DNA of 42,677 nucleotides from Promicromonospora iranensis (lineage in GTDB: Bacteria > Actinomycetota > Actinomycetes > Actinomycetales > Cellulomonadaceae). A program made the translations under genes and the position numbers. Under the pieces are notes generated by a model. It saw nothing but the letters and a program-made list of their open reading frames with translations. It made no database searches and had not been told where the DNA came from. Numbering within the stretch: the first letter of the stretch is position 1; every line of letters starts with the position of its first letter. The stretch covers positions 1 through 42,677 of the forward strand of contig NZ_JAJQMN010000023.1 of NCBI RefSeq assembly GCF_028994775.1, given 5' to 3'. This document shows positions 25,601 through 32,706 of this stretch, in pieces.

Positions 25601-26019
25601 AGGGCGCCGGGCGCGGGCGCGGAGTCGTCGTGCAGGAACCAGAGCCAGCCGTGCTCGGGGGCGCCGGTCGCGGCGAGGGCCGCCCCGATCGCGTCACCGA
25701 AGGTGCGGGCTCCCGCGCCGGCCACGTAACGTGCACCACCGAGCTGCAGGTCCTGGTGGCCCGACGTGGCGGGGGCGGTGTCGACGTCGACGACGACCAC
25801 GTCGTCCGGGGTGCGGGACTGCGTCCGTAGCGCTGCGAGCGTCGCGGCGAGGTAGGGGCTGCTGCCGCGCGTCACGACGACTGCCGTCACGGTGACGGCC
25901 ACCGGTGCGGGGGCTGCGGTCTGGGCCGGGACCTTGGCCCAGACAGGACCGACCGGGTCCTCGTGGGAACCCCGGTCCGGGCTGGGAGCCGACAGGCTGT
26001 CGGTACGTGGAGCGCTCAT
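22639..26019 (-). CDS. Large GT2-membrane fusion glycosyltransferase
   Basis: 1126 residues. After a disordered start, residues 40-290 form a family 2 glycosyltransferase: VTVTAVVVTRGSSPYLAATLAAL, DDVVVVDVD, GWLWFLHDDSAPAPGAL (metal site HDD), then VGLAGALVRASVWREVGG and FGDSTDFCLRVRLAGHRVVVVPDAVVRHAQ, as in WbbL/galactofuranosyltransferase-like enzymes. One or two helices near 300-320 and about a dozen more between 415 and 880 follow, then an extracytoplasmic C-terminal region of some 220 residues and a last helix near the end. Such long GT2-plus-membrane proteins lie between whiB and DUF5719 in related actinobacteria. It may assemble and export a surface glycan. A weak ribosome site (GAAGCGAG) precedes ATG 26019. 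Confidence 0.83.
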   Translation of the reverse strand: MSAPRTDSLSAPSPDRGSHEDPVGPVWAKVPAQTAAPAPVAVTVTAVVVTRGSSPYLAATLAALRTQSRTPDDVVVVDVDTAPATSGHQDLQLGGARYVAGAGARTFGDAIGAALAATGAPEHGWLWFLHDDSAPAPGALAALTRAVEHSNAVAVAGCKQRRWETGPDGAPLDPDLSDRGVLVEVGHTVSPLGRRMTGIDDTEIDQGQHDAREDVLAVGLAGALVRASVWREVGGTDPAYGQFGDSTDFCLRVRLAGHRVVVVPDAVVRHAQVALHAPGSSGARRRSQLYLRLTSVAPWILPFAMLGMLLWAPFAASYRLAMKQPDQARDELVAPLWAVFRLGPLLRARYRIARTSTVPRSVLRPLLGTWREVAAERRDKRLARGEAHRVDAAPSELEQAELQALAVRRRSALAVVLLTAVGLAAALFGPALGALASGGRLVGGALLPAGGTTATAWSAATSGWVRDGLGTAAPADPLLFVLTGLSALVGGSLQHAVDAVLLLALPLAAVGAWAAAGAVTRSVWLRALAAFAWTVAPAFLGALDGGLLGGVLAHALLPWTAVALIRAVGAQAVDRLGPPDGAAEELAGASARASRTSAGSLGAAGAGGLLLACVVAGAPALLPAAVLVLAAAMVVAPRRRVYLALALVPALVVGAPLWWTALRHGNSRLLTAEPLAGSGVPAPGSASGLELLLGLPAVPAPWLDVPGDGPVPVTVRAIVTTGPWALGVLVLAFAVAGLVAALLGLGRKRVADSAQHVAAMSMVGWLVAAAGLAVAVVAQDDGRWSGPGLSLLLLGLGAAALAGVRALADSATSLQGFLGSARSVVAVGLAVVALLLPAAQAAAWLTGSGSVADPGRTGMLHVTADPVVPAVGQQMQAPPRQARVLEVGFAGDKEGTVQYALLRADGSQLADVSAAARATSGAAGDEPAATLDAAVAALVSGATDGVPQQLADLGIGAVQVRSDGGADAATGTDAAPAVADLVATLDMVPGMSRVTEGQAISVWRVAPVDEPAPGWARIEEDGTTRQVLPSRGTALRADVAAGGADRTVVLAEAAGSGWHATLDGRRLEPVAVDEPAGLQAFALGPDAGQLVVRYEAPHRTAWLVLTTFTLVVFALLALPVGRRRVR

Positions 26020-26035
26020 CTCGCTTCACATCATG

Positions 26036-26070
26036 CGGCGCGTCTGCGCCGACACGCCGCAGACGCGCCG
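26036..26070 (-). terminator. 13-bp perfect hairpin after whiB
   Basis: 26036-26048 pairs perfectly with 26058-26070 around a 9-nt loop. It begins 17 nt after the whiB stop on the minus strand and ends 16 nt before the large GT2 start, so it could terminate whiB or attenuate read-through into GT2. There is no U-run. Confidence 0.65.
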
Positions 26071-26087
26071 GTCGAACGGTCAGACTC

Positions 26088-26429
26088 TCAGACGGCGCGA
26101 CGCTTCAGCTTGCGCCGCTCGCGCTCCGAGAGACCGCCCCAGATGCCGAAACGTTCGTCGTTCTCCAGCGCGTAGTCCAGGCACTCGGCCCTGACCTCGC
26201 AGCCGGAACAGACCTTCTTCGCCTCGCGGGTGGACCCGCCCTTCTCCGGGAAGAAGGCCTCGGGGTCCGTCTGCGCGCACAGGGCGCGTTCCTGCCAGCC
26301 GAGCAAGGACTCGTCCGGCTCCGTCAGCTCGTACAGCTCGCCGAAAAGTGGCAGGACCCGTGCTACCGGCGCCACCGCGCTTTCCGCGTCAGTCGGGAAC
26401 TCCACGTCCGATTCCAGAATGTTCCACAT
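26088..26429 (-). CDS. WhiB-family iron-sulfur transcription regulator (WhiB2-like)
   Basis: 113 residues from ATG 26429, chosen because GGAGG lies 8 nt upstream; ATG 26468 would add 13 residues. The four cluster-binding Cys are Cys51, Cys74, Cys77 and Cys83 in a C-x22-C-x2-C-x5-C pattern, followed by GIWGG (95-99) and a basic tail (RERRKLKRR) that binds DNA in this family. WhiB2/WhmD/WhiB proteins hold a 4Fe-4S cluster, work with the principal or a WhiA-type partner, and control septation genes. Context near manB, DUF3499 and LCP genes matches whiB2 of mycobacteria. The long upstream region contains tandem 11-bp repeats. Confidence 0.92.
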   Translation of the reverse strand: MWNILESDVEFPTDAESAVAPVARVLPLFGELYELTEPDESLLGWQERALCAQTDPEAFFPEKGGSTREAKKVCSGCEVRAECLDYALENDERFGIWGGLSERERRKLKRRAV

Positions 26430-26478
26430 GACGTGCCCCTCCATGCCGTGTCCGTGCTCCGGGGCCATGCCGGCCGAC

Positions 26479-26528
26479 CACGCCGATCACATGCCGATCA
26501 CATGCCGATCAACTCGACGTGCCGATCC
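26479..26528. repeat. Tandem 11-bp repeats upstream of whiB
   Basis: Three adjoining copies of ca(c/t)gccgatca at 26479-26489, 26490-26500 and 26501-26511, with a fourth partial copy (gtgccgatcc) at 26519-26528. The 11-bp period is close to one helical turn, so copies face the same side of DNA. They lie about 50-100 bp before the whiB start, where an operator array could be. Confidence 0.75.
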
Positions 26529-26799
26529 ATCCTGACTGGCCAGGCCTGCAGCTTCCCGGCCCCGTTGCGTATGCGCTACGAAAACTGCATACATGGAATT
26601 ACACGCGTGTCGCCTGGAGTCGTCAAGCGGAAATGTGCTAACGCCCACGGATTCCACGGGTAATTCACGAGTCCTTCCGCAGGTCGTGGCGCACGTCTCA
26701 CTCGCAGGGCCGCATTTCCTCTGTCGAAACATCCGGCGAGTCGCCACGCCGGAGGTCCGAGATGTGCGGGCCGGACCGCGGGTGTCCGGTCGCACCTCA

Positions 26800-26805
26800 T
26801 AGGCT
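26800..26805 (+). promoter_or_regulatory. -10 box (TAGGCT) of the leaderless TIGR03089 gene
   Basis: TAGGCT ends 6 nt before ATG 26812; no ribosome site is present. Confidence 0.5.
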
Positions 26806-26811
26806 GACGAC

Positions 26812-27558
26812 ATGCAGATCGCGCCCCGCAGCGGCGGCCCCGTGCCCGACGTCGCCTCCCTCCTCGCCCGCCTCGCCGCCGACGGCGGCCGCCCCCGCCT
26901 CACCTGGTACGGGGACGACGGCGAGCGCGTCGAGCTCTCCGGCGCCGTCCTCGCCAACTGGGTGAGCAAGACCGTCAACCTGCTCGTCGAGGAGTTCGAC
27001 GCCGCTCCCGGCACGCGCGTCGTCGTCGACCTGCCCGTGCACTGGCGCACGGCGGTGTGGGCGCTGGCCGCCTGGCGCGCGGGCGCCACGGTGGTGCTGC
27101 CCGACGCCGGCGCGGCGCACCCGGACGTGGTCGTCACCGACACCCCGGACCGCTGGGCCGACGACGGGGCCGATCTCGTGGTCGTCTCGCTGCCGGCGCT
27201 CGCGCGCCGGTACGACGGCGAGCTGCCGTCGGGCGCCATCGACGCGGCCTCCGCGGTGATGACCTACGGCGACGCCATCGGCTGGGTGCCCGAGGTGGAG
27301 CCCGACCAGGAGGCCCTGGTGACCGCTACGGGCGGCGTCCGGCACAAGGGCCTGGTCCCCGAGCCCGGCGACGGTGCGCGCGTCCTGGTGGACGGGCGCG
27401 GGGCCGTGGCGGAGCTGCTGCGCGACCTGCTCGGGGTCTGGGCGGGCAGCGGCTCGGTGGTGCTCACCTCACCGGCGACCGCCGTGGAGCTGGAGCAGGA
27501 CGAAGCGCGCCTCACGCGCCTCCTGAGCACCGAGCAGGCACAGCGGACCCGCGGGTAG
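26812..27558 (+). CDS. TIGR03089 family protein (Rv3268-like)
   Basis: 248 residues. It resembles the TIGR03089 family, which is related to the N-terminal part of AMP-binding (acyl-CoA synthetase) enzymes: RLTWYGDDGERVELSGAVLANWVSKTVNLLVEEFDAAPGTRV, LPVHWRTAVWALAAWRAGATVVLPD. The protein stops before the ATP-binding and catalytic motifs of true synthetases, so it is unlikely to make an adenylate by itself. Its function is unknown. In mycobacteria it neighbours an LCP gene, as here. The following gap (27559-27762) holds only the next promoter. Confidence 0.85.
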   Translation: MQIAPRSGGPVPDVASLLARLAADGGRPRLTWYGDDGERVELSGAVLANWVSKTVNLLVEEFDAAPGTRVVVDLPVHWRTAVWALAAWRAGATVVLPDAGAAHPDVVVTDTPDRWADDGADLVVVSLPALARRYDGELPSGAIDAASAVMTYGDAIGWVPEVEPDQEALVTATGGVRHKGLVPEPGDGARVLVDGRGAVAELLRDLLGVWAGSGSVVLTSPATAVELEQDEARLTRLLSTEQAQRTRG

Positions 27559-27748
27559 GCGACAGGGCCGGGGGCGGGCGCGGAACTTGCGCGAACGCAT
27601 GTCGAACGCACGATTCAGGCGCGTTACCGGTGCCGAGCTGCCCGGTCGCCAGCCGTTCTGCACGTGGCCGCACAAGGGCTTCGGTCTTCTCCACGAACCC
27701 TCTACGGTCCGACCCCGGGGGGTGCGCCGCCGTCGAACAGGCAGCACC

Positions 27749-27754
27749 TATGCT
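27749..27754 (+). promoter_or_regulatory. -10 box (TATGCT) of the first LCP gene
   Basis: TATGCT ends 8 nt before GTG 27763, consistent with a leaderless or nearly leaderless transcript. The box lies inside the longer open frame, so upstream in-frame starts are unlikely. Confidence 0.45.
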
Positions 27755-27762
27755 CTGAGGCC

Positions 27763-29079
27763 GTGACGTTCCCTGACTTCAGCGCCCCCGGCGCGACGAC
27801 CCCAGCCAAAGGGCCGTCCCATGCCCGGACGCTGAACACGCTGAGCGGCACCTCCCGCGTGGTCGGGATGGTGCTGGTCGCGGTGCTGTCGCTCGCGACG
27901 GCCGGTGGGGTGACGGCCGTGACCCGGCTGACGGGGAACATCGACACCGCCGAGATGACGGCCCTCGGCCCCGACCGTCCCGAGGTGGTGCTGCCGGAGG
28001 ACCCGAACGCCGGCACCCCGCTGAACATCGTGATCATGGGCAGCGACTCGCGCGGCGGGGACAACGCCGACCTGGCGGGCGGCGACGACCCCGGCGCCCG
28101 GTCCGACACCACGGTGATCATGCACATCTCCGGCGACCGGTCGCGGGTCGAGATGATCTCGATCCCCCGGGACACGACCGTGGACATCCCGAGCTGCACG
28201 ACCGAGGACGGCACCACGACGCCCGAGCTCTACAGCACCAAGTTCAACGCCGCGTTCTCCCAGGGCGTGCTGTACGGCGGCGACGTCGCGTCGGGCGCGC
28301 TGTGCACGGTCAAGGCGATCGAGGAGCTCACCGGCGTCTTCATGAACGGCTTCATCGTCGTCGACTTCGCCGGGTTCTCCTCGATGGTCGACGCCGTGGG
28401 CGGCGTCGACGTCTGCGTCGAGGAGCCGATCTACGCCAAGGAAGCGAACAACCTGTCGCTCGACGTGGGCACCCACACGCTCAAGGGCGTCAAGGCCCTC
28501 GACTACGCCCGGGCCCGCAAGGGTGACGGCCTGGGCGACGGGTCCGACCTGGGTCGCATCGGCAGGCAGCAGGAGGTCATGGCCTCGCTCGCCCGCAAGG
28601 TGCTGAGCCAGGAGGTTCTGACGAACCCCGCCAAATCGCTCAAGTTCCTCAATGCGGTGACCGATTCGCTGACCATGAACCAAGAGCTGGCCAGCATCGA
28701 CGGACTCGCCGGGTTGGCTTACTCCATGCGTAACGTGCGGCCTGACACGATCACCTTCATGACTGTCCCCAACGAATACGACCCGGTCCAGACGGCGAAC
28801 GTGCTGTGGACCGACGAGGCCGTACAGCTGTGGGACAACCTCAAGCACGACAGGCCTGTCGACTTCGACCCGGACGCGCCGTCGGCCGACGCCTCGCCGT
28901 CCGCTCCCAGCGACGACGCGAGCGCGGAGAGCAGCGCAGGGACGGGGGACGCGGGCACGGAGACCGGGAACGAGGGCGGCAAGAGAAGCTCTTCGGACCC
29001 CGCGCCCGAATCGACCGAGATCAAGCAGGCCGGTGAAGAAGCCTTCACCGGCGCCGACACCACCAAGGTCTGCGGCTAG
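27763..29079 (+). CDS. LytR-CpsA-Psr (LCP) family glycopolymer ligase, first copy
   Basis: 438 residues from GTG 27763. A short cytoplasmic part, one membrane helix (about residues 33-52) and an extracytoplasmic LCP domain. Conserved residues: IVIMGSDSRGG (Asp95, Arg97), GARSDTTVIMH (Arg113, Asp115), ISIPRDTTVDI (Arg136, Asp137), then DFAGFSSMVDAVGGVDVC and ALDYARARKGDGLGDGSDLGRIGRQQEV. LCP enzymes move polyprenyl-diphosphate-linked polymers onto peptidoglycan, here presumably arabinan/galactan-like or other wall glycans. The C-terminal 75 residues are acidic, Ser/Asp-rich and probably disordered. Two nucleotides separate it from a second LCP gene. Confidence 0.92.
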   Translation: MTFPDFSAPGATTPAKGPSHARTLNTLSGTSRVVGMVLVAVLSLATAGGVTAVTRLTGNIDTAEMTALGPDRPEVVLPEDPNAGTPLNIVIMGSDSRGGDNADLAGGDDPGARSDTTVIMHISGDRSRVEMISIPRDTTVDIPSCTTEDGTTTPELYSTKFNAAFSQGVLYGGDVASGALCTVKAIEELTGVFMNGFIVVDFAGFSSMVDAVGGVDVCVEEPIYAKEANNLSLDVGTHTLKGVKALDYARARKGDGLGDGSDLGRIGRQQEVMASLARKVLSQEVLTNPAKSLKFLNAVTDSLTMNQELASIDGLAGLAYSMRNVRPDTITFMTVPNEYDPVQTANVLWTDEAVQLWDNLKHDRPVDFDPDAPSADASPSAPSDDASAESSAGTGDAGTETGNEGGKRSSSDPAPESTEIKQAGEEAFTGADTTKVCG

Positions 29080-29081
29080 CC

Positions 29082-30644
29082 ATGTCAGATCCCAGAACGT
29101 CGAACCGCTCGGCCCCCGAGGCCGACGACGACGTCACGCGCGTCCGGATACCACCCAGCTTCACGCCCCAGGGCGTGAGCGGGCGTCCCGGCGCCGACGA
29201 TGCCATCCCGGTGGGTGACACCGGCGAGAGACCGCGTACTCTGCCCGGCGGGGCGTCGAGCACGGAGCAGGGCGGGCTCACAGGCGCGGAGACACCCGGT
29301 GTCGGGGTCCCCGGCGTCGGCGGCGCCCACCGCATCGGACGGCCGGAAGGCTCCGACGGAGCCCGCAGCGAACCACGCATACGCAGACAGTCTTCTCGGG
29401 AGGTACCGGTGTCCGGCCAGCGCAACAATCCCCCGCCCATTCCACCGCGGAGGTCGGGGATGCCGGCGCGCAACGAGTCCGGCGGGGCACCACGCTCCAT
29501 CCCGCCGCGTTCCGCGCCGCCGGCCGGAGGGCAGCCGCCGCAGGCCATCCCTCCGGGTCGCCCGGTCCGGGCGAGCGCCGGCCCGGTCCGTCCGACGCCG
29601 GTGCGCACCGCACCTCGTCCCCCGGCCGGCGGCGGTCGTGGTGGCGGCACACCGCCGCGCGCGCTCGCCTCCAACGGGCACGGCGGCGGCAACATCCGGA
29701 TCCGCAAGGGCCGGGTGGCCGGCGTGATCGCGGTGCTGGTGCTGCTCGCCGTCATCGCCTGGCCGGTCGGGCTGCTGATCTGGGCCAACGGCAAGATCCA
29801 GCACGTCGAGGCGCTGTCCGAGGCGTCGAACACCCCGGGCACGACCTACCTGCTCGCAGGCTCCGACGCGCGCGGCAGCGGCGGCATCGACGACTCGACG
29901 AGCGGCGCCCGCACCGACACGATCATGCTGCTGCACAAGCCGTCGTCCGGACCGGTGGCGCTCATCTCGATCCCCCGTGACACGTACGCGGAGATCCCAG
30001 GTCAAGGCGGCAACAAGATCAACGCCGCGTACACCTTCGGTGGCGCTCCGCTGCTGGTCCAGACCGTGGAGCAGCTCAGCGGGCTGACCGTCGACCACTA
30101 CGTCGAGGTGGGCTTCGGTGGCGTCTCGGGTGTCGTGGACGCCGTGGGTGGCGTGCGGCTGTGCTACCCCGAGGACGTGCACGACGTGAAGTCGAAGCTC
30201 AAGTGGAAGGCCGGCTGCCACGTGGCGGACGGCAAGACGGCCCTCGCGTTCGCCCGGATGCGGTATGCCGACCCGACGGGCGACATCGGCCGTGCGCAGC
30301 GCCAGCAGCAGGTCATCGCCTCGGTCGGCAAGAAGATCGCGGACCCGGCCGTTCTGCTCAACCCTGCCACGCAGGTCGGTCTTGCCGACGCCGGCCTCGC
30401 GGCCCTCGTGACCGACACCAACTCGGGCATCATCGACGTCGCCATGATGGGACTCGCGTTCCGGACCGCGAACGGCGACGACGGCGTGACCGGCACCCCG
30501 CCGATCGCCACGATCAACTACCGGACCCCGTCCGGTGCCTCAGCGGTGCTGCTCGACGACAACCAGACCCCCGAGTTCTGGGCCAAGATCCGCGACGGCG
30601 AGTACGAGGCGGGCCAGAAGGTCGGCGGCATGCCGGGCTCCTGA
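29082..30644 (+). CDS. LytR-CpsA-Psr (LCP) family glycopolymer ligase, second copy
   Basis: 520 residues from ATG 29082, two nucleotides after the first LCP stop. The first 210 residues are Pro/Gly/Arg-rich and cytoplasmic; a helix at about 213-236 precedes the LCP domain: YLLAGSDARGSGG, GARTDTIMLLH, ISIPRDTYAEIPGQGGNKINAAYTFGG, EVGFGGVSGVVDAVGGVRLCYPE and FARMRYADPTGDIGRAQRQQQV. All conserved Arg and Asp are present. An internal GTG at 29409 has a strong GGGAGG sequence just upstream, so a shorter form (411 residues) may be made in addition. Two LCP enzymes in a row suggest different acceptors or polymers. Confidence 0.9.
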   Translation: MSDPRTSNRSAPEADDDVTRVRIPPSFTPQGVSGRPGADDAIPVGDTGERPRTLPGGASSTEQGGLTGAETPGVGVPGVGGAHRIGRPEGSDGARSEPRIRRQSSREVPVSGQRNNPPPIPPRRSGMPARNESGGAPRSIPPRSAPPAGGQPPQAIPPGRPVRASAGPVRPTPVRTAPRPPAGGGRGGGTPPRALASNGHGGGNIRIRKGRVAGVIAVLVLLAVIAWPVGLLIWANGKIQHVEALSEASNTPGTTYLLAGSDARGSGGIDDSTSGARTDTIMLLHKPSSGPVALISIPRDTYAEIPGQGGNKINAAYTFGGAPLLVQTVEQLSGLTVDHYVEVGFGGVSGVVDAVGGVRLCYPEDVHDVKSKLKWKAGCHVADGKTALAFARMRYADPTGDIGRAQRQQQVIASVGKKIADPAVLLNPATQVGLADAGLAALVTDTNSGIIDVAMMGLAFRTANGDDGVTGTPPIATINYRTPSGASAVLLDDNQTPEFWAKIRDGEYEAGQKVGGMPGS

Positions 30645-30685
30645 CCCGTCCGCCGGCCGGACAGGACCGGCCCGGGCAGAACGTC

Positions 30686-30748
30686 ACTCCGCGGGGTGTG
30701 TTGCCGTACGTAGACATCCTCTACGCACAGCAACACACCCCGCGGAGT
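30686..30748. terminator. 63-nt long hairpin between the second LCP gene and purE
   Basis: 30686-30703 pairs perfectly with 30731-30748 (18 bp); the inner 30704-30713 and 30721-30730 pair at 8 of 10 positions, leaving a 7-nt loop. It lies between convergent genes, 42 nt after the LCP stop and about 100 nt after the purE stop, and likely ends both transcripts. Confidence 0.75.
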
Positions 30749-30794
30749 ATCTGTCTACCCGACAGCGTCCTGGAATCCCGTGCCGAGCTCGGCG

Positions 30795-30845
30795 CGCTGT
30801 CGAGAGCGGTGTGCTGTCGAGCTCAGTGCGCTGTCGAGATCGCCG
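30795..30845. repeat. Three tandem 17-bp units beside the purE stop
   Basis: Units at 30795-30811, 30812-30828 and 30829-30845 each contain gctgtcgag at the same position (octamer CTGTCGAG at 30797, 30814 and 30831). They end 3 nt before the purE stop codon (30849-30851). The same octamer occurs in the purK tail repeat and after the FtsX gene at 39934. Confidence 0.75.
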
Positions 30846-30848
30846 CGC

Positions 30849-31364
30849 TCAACCGCGGACCTGCGACCGCAGCCGCTCACCCTTGGCGTGCGCCACAGCG
30901 CTCAGCTCCGTCTGGAACGCCTCCATACGCTCCCGCAGGGCCGCGGCGTCATCCCCCGCACCCGAGGCGAGGATCCGCGCCGCGAGCAGGCCCGCGTTCC
31001 GCGCCCCGCCGATCGACACCGTCGCGACCGGCACGCCGGCCGGCATCTGCACGATCGACAGCAGCGAGTCCATGCCGTCCAGGTACTTCAGCGGCACCGG
31101 CACCCCGATGACGGGCAGCGGCGTCACGGATGCGAGCATCCCGGGCAGGTGGGCGGCGCCGCCGGCGCCCGCGATGATGACACGCAGGCCGCGGCCCGCG
31201 GCCTGCCGCCCGTAGTCGATCATCTCGGTGGGCATGCGGTGCGCGGAGACGACGTCGACCTCCACCGGCACGTCGAACTCGCCCAGCGCCTCGGCCGCCG
31301 CCTGCATGACGGGCCAGTCGGAGTCCGAGCCCATCACGATGCCGACCTGCGGGTTGCTGCTCAT
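30849..31364 (-). CDS. purE: N5-carboxyaminoimidazole ribonucleotide mutase, class I PurE
   Basis: 171 residues. Class I PurE motifs: [14 protein letters not shown] (phosphate-binding Ser/Asp), [11 protein letters not shown] with the catalytic His, and [16 protein letters not shown] with the flexible loop. It moves the carboxylate from N5-CAIR to C4 in purine synthesis, taking the product of PurK. The ATG overlaps the purK stop (ATGA), so the two are translated together, giving the partners in matched amounts. The basic C-terminus ([10 protein letters not shown]) ends close to the tandem 17-bp units. Confidence 0.96.
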   Translation of the reverse strand: MSSNPQVGIVMGSDSDWPVMQAAAEALGEFDVPVEVDVVSAHRMPTEMIDYGRQAAGRGLRVIIAGAGGAAHLPGMLASVTPLPVIGVPVPLKYLDGMDSLLSIVQMPAGVPVATVSIGGARNAGLLAARILASGAGDDAAALRERMEAFQTELSAVAHAKGERLRSQVRG

Positions 31365-32692
31365 GCGTTCGCCTCTTCCTCGATGGTCTCGACAGGCTCG
31401 ACCCGCGACGTGGGCTCGCCCTGTGACGTGGGCTCGCCCCGCAGCAGCGCCGCCGCCGCGATCGCCCGGCGGCGGACCTCGTCCAGGTCGTCGCCGCTCA
31501 CATTCACGTGACCGAGCTTCCGGCCCGGTCGGACGTCCTTGCCGTACAGGTTCACGCGCGCCTCCGGGAAGGCCGCGAGCACGTCCGGGAGCGCGTCCGT
31601 GAGCTCGCCGAGCGTGGAGCCGAGCACGTTCGCCATGACGGTCCAGGTGGCCGTCGGCTCGGTGGACCCCAGCGGCAGATCCAGAACCGCGCGCAGGTGC
31701 TGCTCGAACTGGCTGGTCACGGCGCCGTCGATGGTCCAGTGCCCGCTGTTGTGCGGGCGCATGGCGAGCTCGTTGACCAGCACCGTCGGTACCCCGTCCG
31801 GCCCTGCGACCTCGAACATCTCGACGGCCAGCACACCGGTCACGTCGAGCCCCTCGGCGACCGTCGTCGCTATCTCGCGCGCCCGGGCGTCGAGCTCCGC
31901 GGACAGGCCGGGCGCAGGGGCGACCACCTCCGAGCAGACACCGTCCCGCTGCACCGACTCCACGACGGGCCAGGCCCGCACCTCACCCGATGGGCGGCGG
32001 GCCACCAGCGCGGCCAGCTCCCGCGTGAACGGCACCTTCTCCTCGACGAGGAGCTGCGGACCGCCGTCGGCCACCGCGGCGAACCAGTCGTCGACGTCGT
32101 CCGCGGACGAGACCACGCGGACACCCTTGCCGTCATAGCCGCCGCGGGAGGTCTTCACGACGGCGCTACCGCCCACCTCGTCGAGAAAGGCGGCCAGGGC
32201 GGCGCGCCCGTCCTCGGGCGACGACGCGGGCAGCGGCGCCCACCGCGGGCACGGCACGCCCAGCTCCGTGAGCCGCCGGCGCATCACGATCTTGTCCTGT
32301 GCCTGGACCAGCGCGTGCGGGCCGGGCCGCACCGGCGTCCCGTGCTCGATGAGGTCCGTGAGCAGGTCGTTCGGCACGTGCTCGTGCTCGAACGTCAGCA
32401 CCGAGGCCGGCCGGCCGGCGTCGGGCGCGATGAGGGAGCGGATGGCCGCCTCGTCGGACGCCGCGCCCACGGGCGTGTCGGTCACGACCTGCGCCGCCGA
32501 CGAGGCCGGGTCCTCCACCAGGACGCGTAGCCGGATACCCAGCTCACCGGCGGCCGGCGCCATCATGCGGGCCAGCTGCCCGCCCCCCACCACCGCCACG
32601 ACAGGCGGTCCTGCGGCGGACGGGGCGGTGCCGGACGGCTCACCAGAGGACGAGGGCCGGTCGGCCGGAAGGGGATCGAGTGTTGCGCTCAC
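31361..32692 (-). CDS. purK: N5-carboxyaminoimidazole ribonucleotide synthase
   Basis: 443 residues from GTG 32692. ATP-grasp enzyme: [28 protein letters not shown] (residue 31 on), [75 protein letters not shown] and [17 protein letters not shown]. It uses ATP and bicarbonate to carboxylate AIR. A 30-residue Ser/Pro-rich N-terminus and a repetitive acidic C-terminus ([22 protein letters not shown]) lie outside the usual core. The tail is encoded by an 18-bp in-frame repeat and an extragenic-type palindrome. Its -10 box overlaps the TAG of the upstream kinase gene. Confidence 0.95.
   Translation of the reverse strand: MSATLDPLPADRPSSSGEPSGTAPSAAGPPVVAVVGGGQLARMMAPAAGELGIRLRVLVEDPASSAAQVVTDTPVGAASDEAAIRSLIAPDAGRPASVLTFEHEHVPNDLLTDLIEHGTPVRPGPHALVQAQDKIVMRRRLTELGVPCPRWAPLPASSPEDGRAALAAFLDEVGGSAVVKTSRGGYDGKGVRVVSSADDVDDWFAAVADGGPQLLVEEKVPFTRELAALVARRPSGEVRAWPVVESVQRDGVCSEVVAPAPGLSAELDARAREIATTVAEGLDVTGVLAVEMFEVAGPDGVPTVLVNELAMRPHNSGHWTIDGAVTSQFEQHLRAVLDLPLGSTEPTATWTVMANVLGSTLGELTDALPDVLAAFPEARVNLYGKDVRPGRKLGHVNVSGDDLDEVRRRAIAAAALLRGEPTSQGEPTSRVEPVETIEEEANA
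31385..31403. repeat. Interspersed imperfect palindrome inside the purK tail
   Basis: ggtctcgacaggctcgacc is an imperfect 19-nt palindrome of the type that recurs between genes in many Micrococcales and Propionibacteriales genomes (from memory, not searched). In the purK frame it encodes VEPVET. It contains CTCGACAG, the complement of the octamer repeated at 30797-30838 and 39912-39933. Confidence 0.6.
31407..31439. repeat. 15-bp in-frame direct repeat in purK (GEPTS twice)
   Basis: gacgtgggctcgccc occurs at 31407-31421 and 31425-31439, an 18-bp period, giving GEPTSQ and GEPTSR in the protein. Expansion by slippage in a non-essential tail is the simplest explanation. Confidence 0.8.
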
Positions 32693-32700
32693 GTCGGTGA

Positions 32701-32706
32701 AGCCTA
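32701..32706 (-). promoter_or_regulatory. Possible -10 box (TAGGCT) of purK, overlapping the kinase stop
   Basis: TAGGCT ends 8 nt before GTG 32692, and its TAG is the stop codon of the upstream histidine kinase. If used, purK is near-leaderless and starts inside the end of the kinase transcript; otherwise purK is read through from the two-component operon. Confidence 0.35.

Larger units (their letters stand above)
26430..26811. promoter_or_regulatory. Long divergent regulatory region between whiB and TIGR03089 genes
   Basis: 382 nt without a gene. It holds 11-bp tandem repeats near whiB (26479-26511), an inverted repeat gtatgc/gcatac (26569-26574 and 26587-26592), a distant pair gaattac/gtaattc (26596-26602 and 26660-26666), and a TAGGCT box for the plus-strand gene. 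The stretch 26560-26670 is markedly richer in A and T than the surrounding sequence, as expected for a promoter of a developmental regulator. Confidence 0.6.

Noticed and set aside
22726-25830. 1034-codon plus-strand open frame opposite the large GT2 gene
   Set aside because: Shadow of the minus-strand membrane enzyme; no start signal, no motif.
26479-26528. CRISPR-like array
   Set aside because: The 11-bp copies adjoin directly without spacers.
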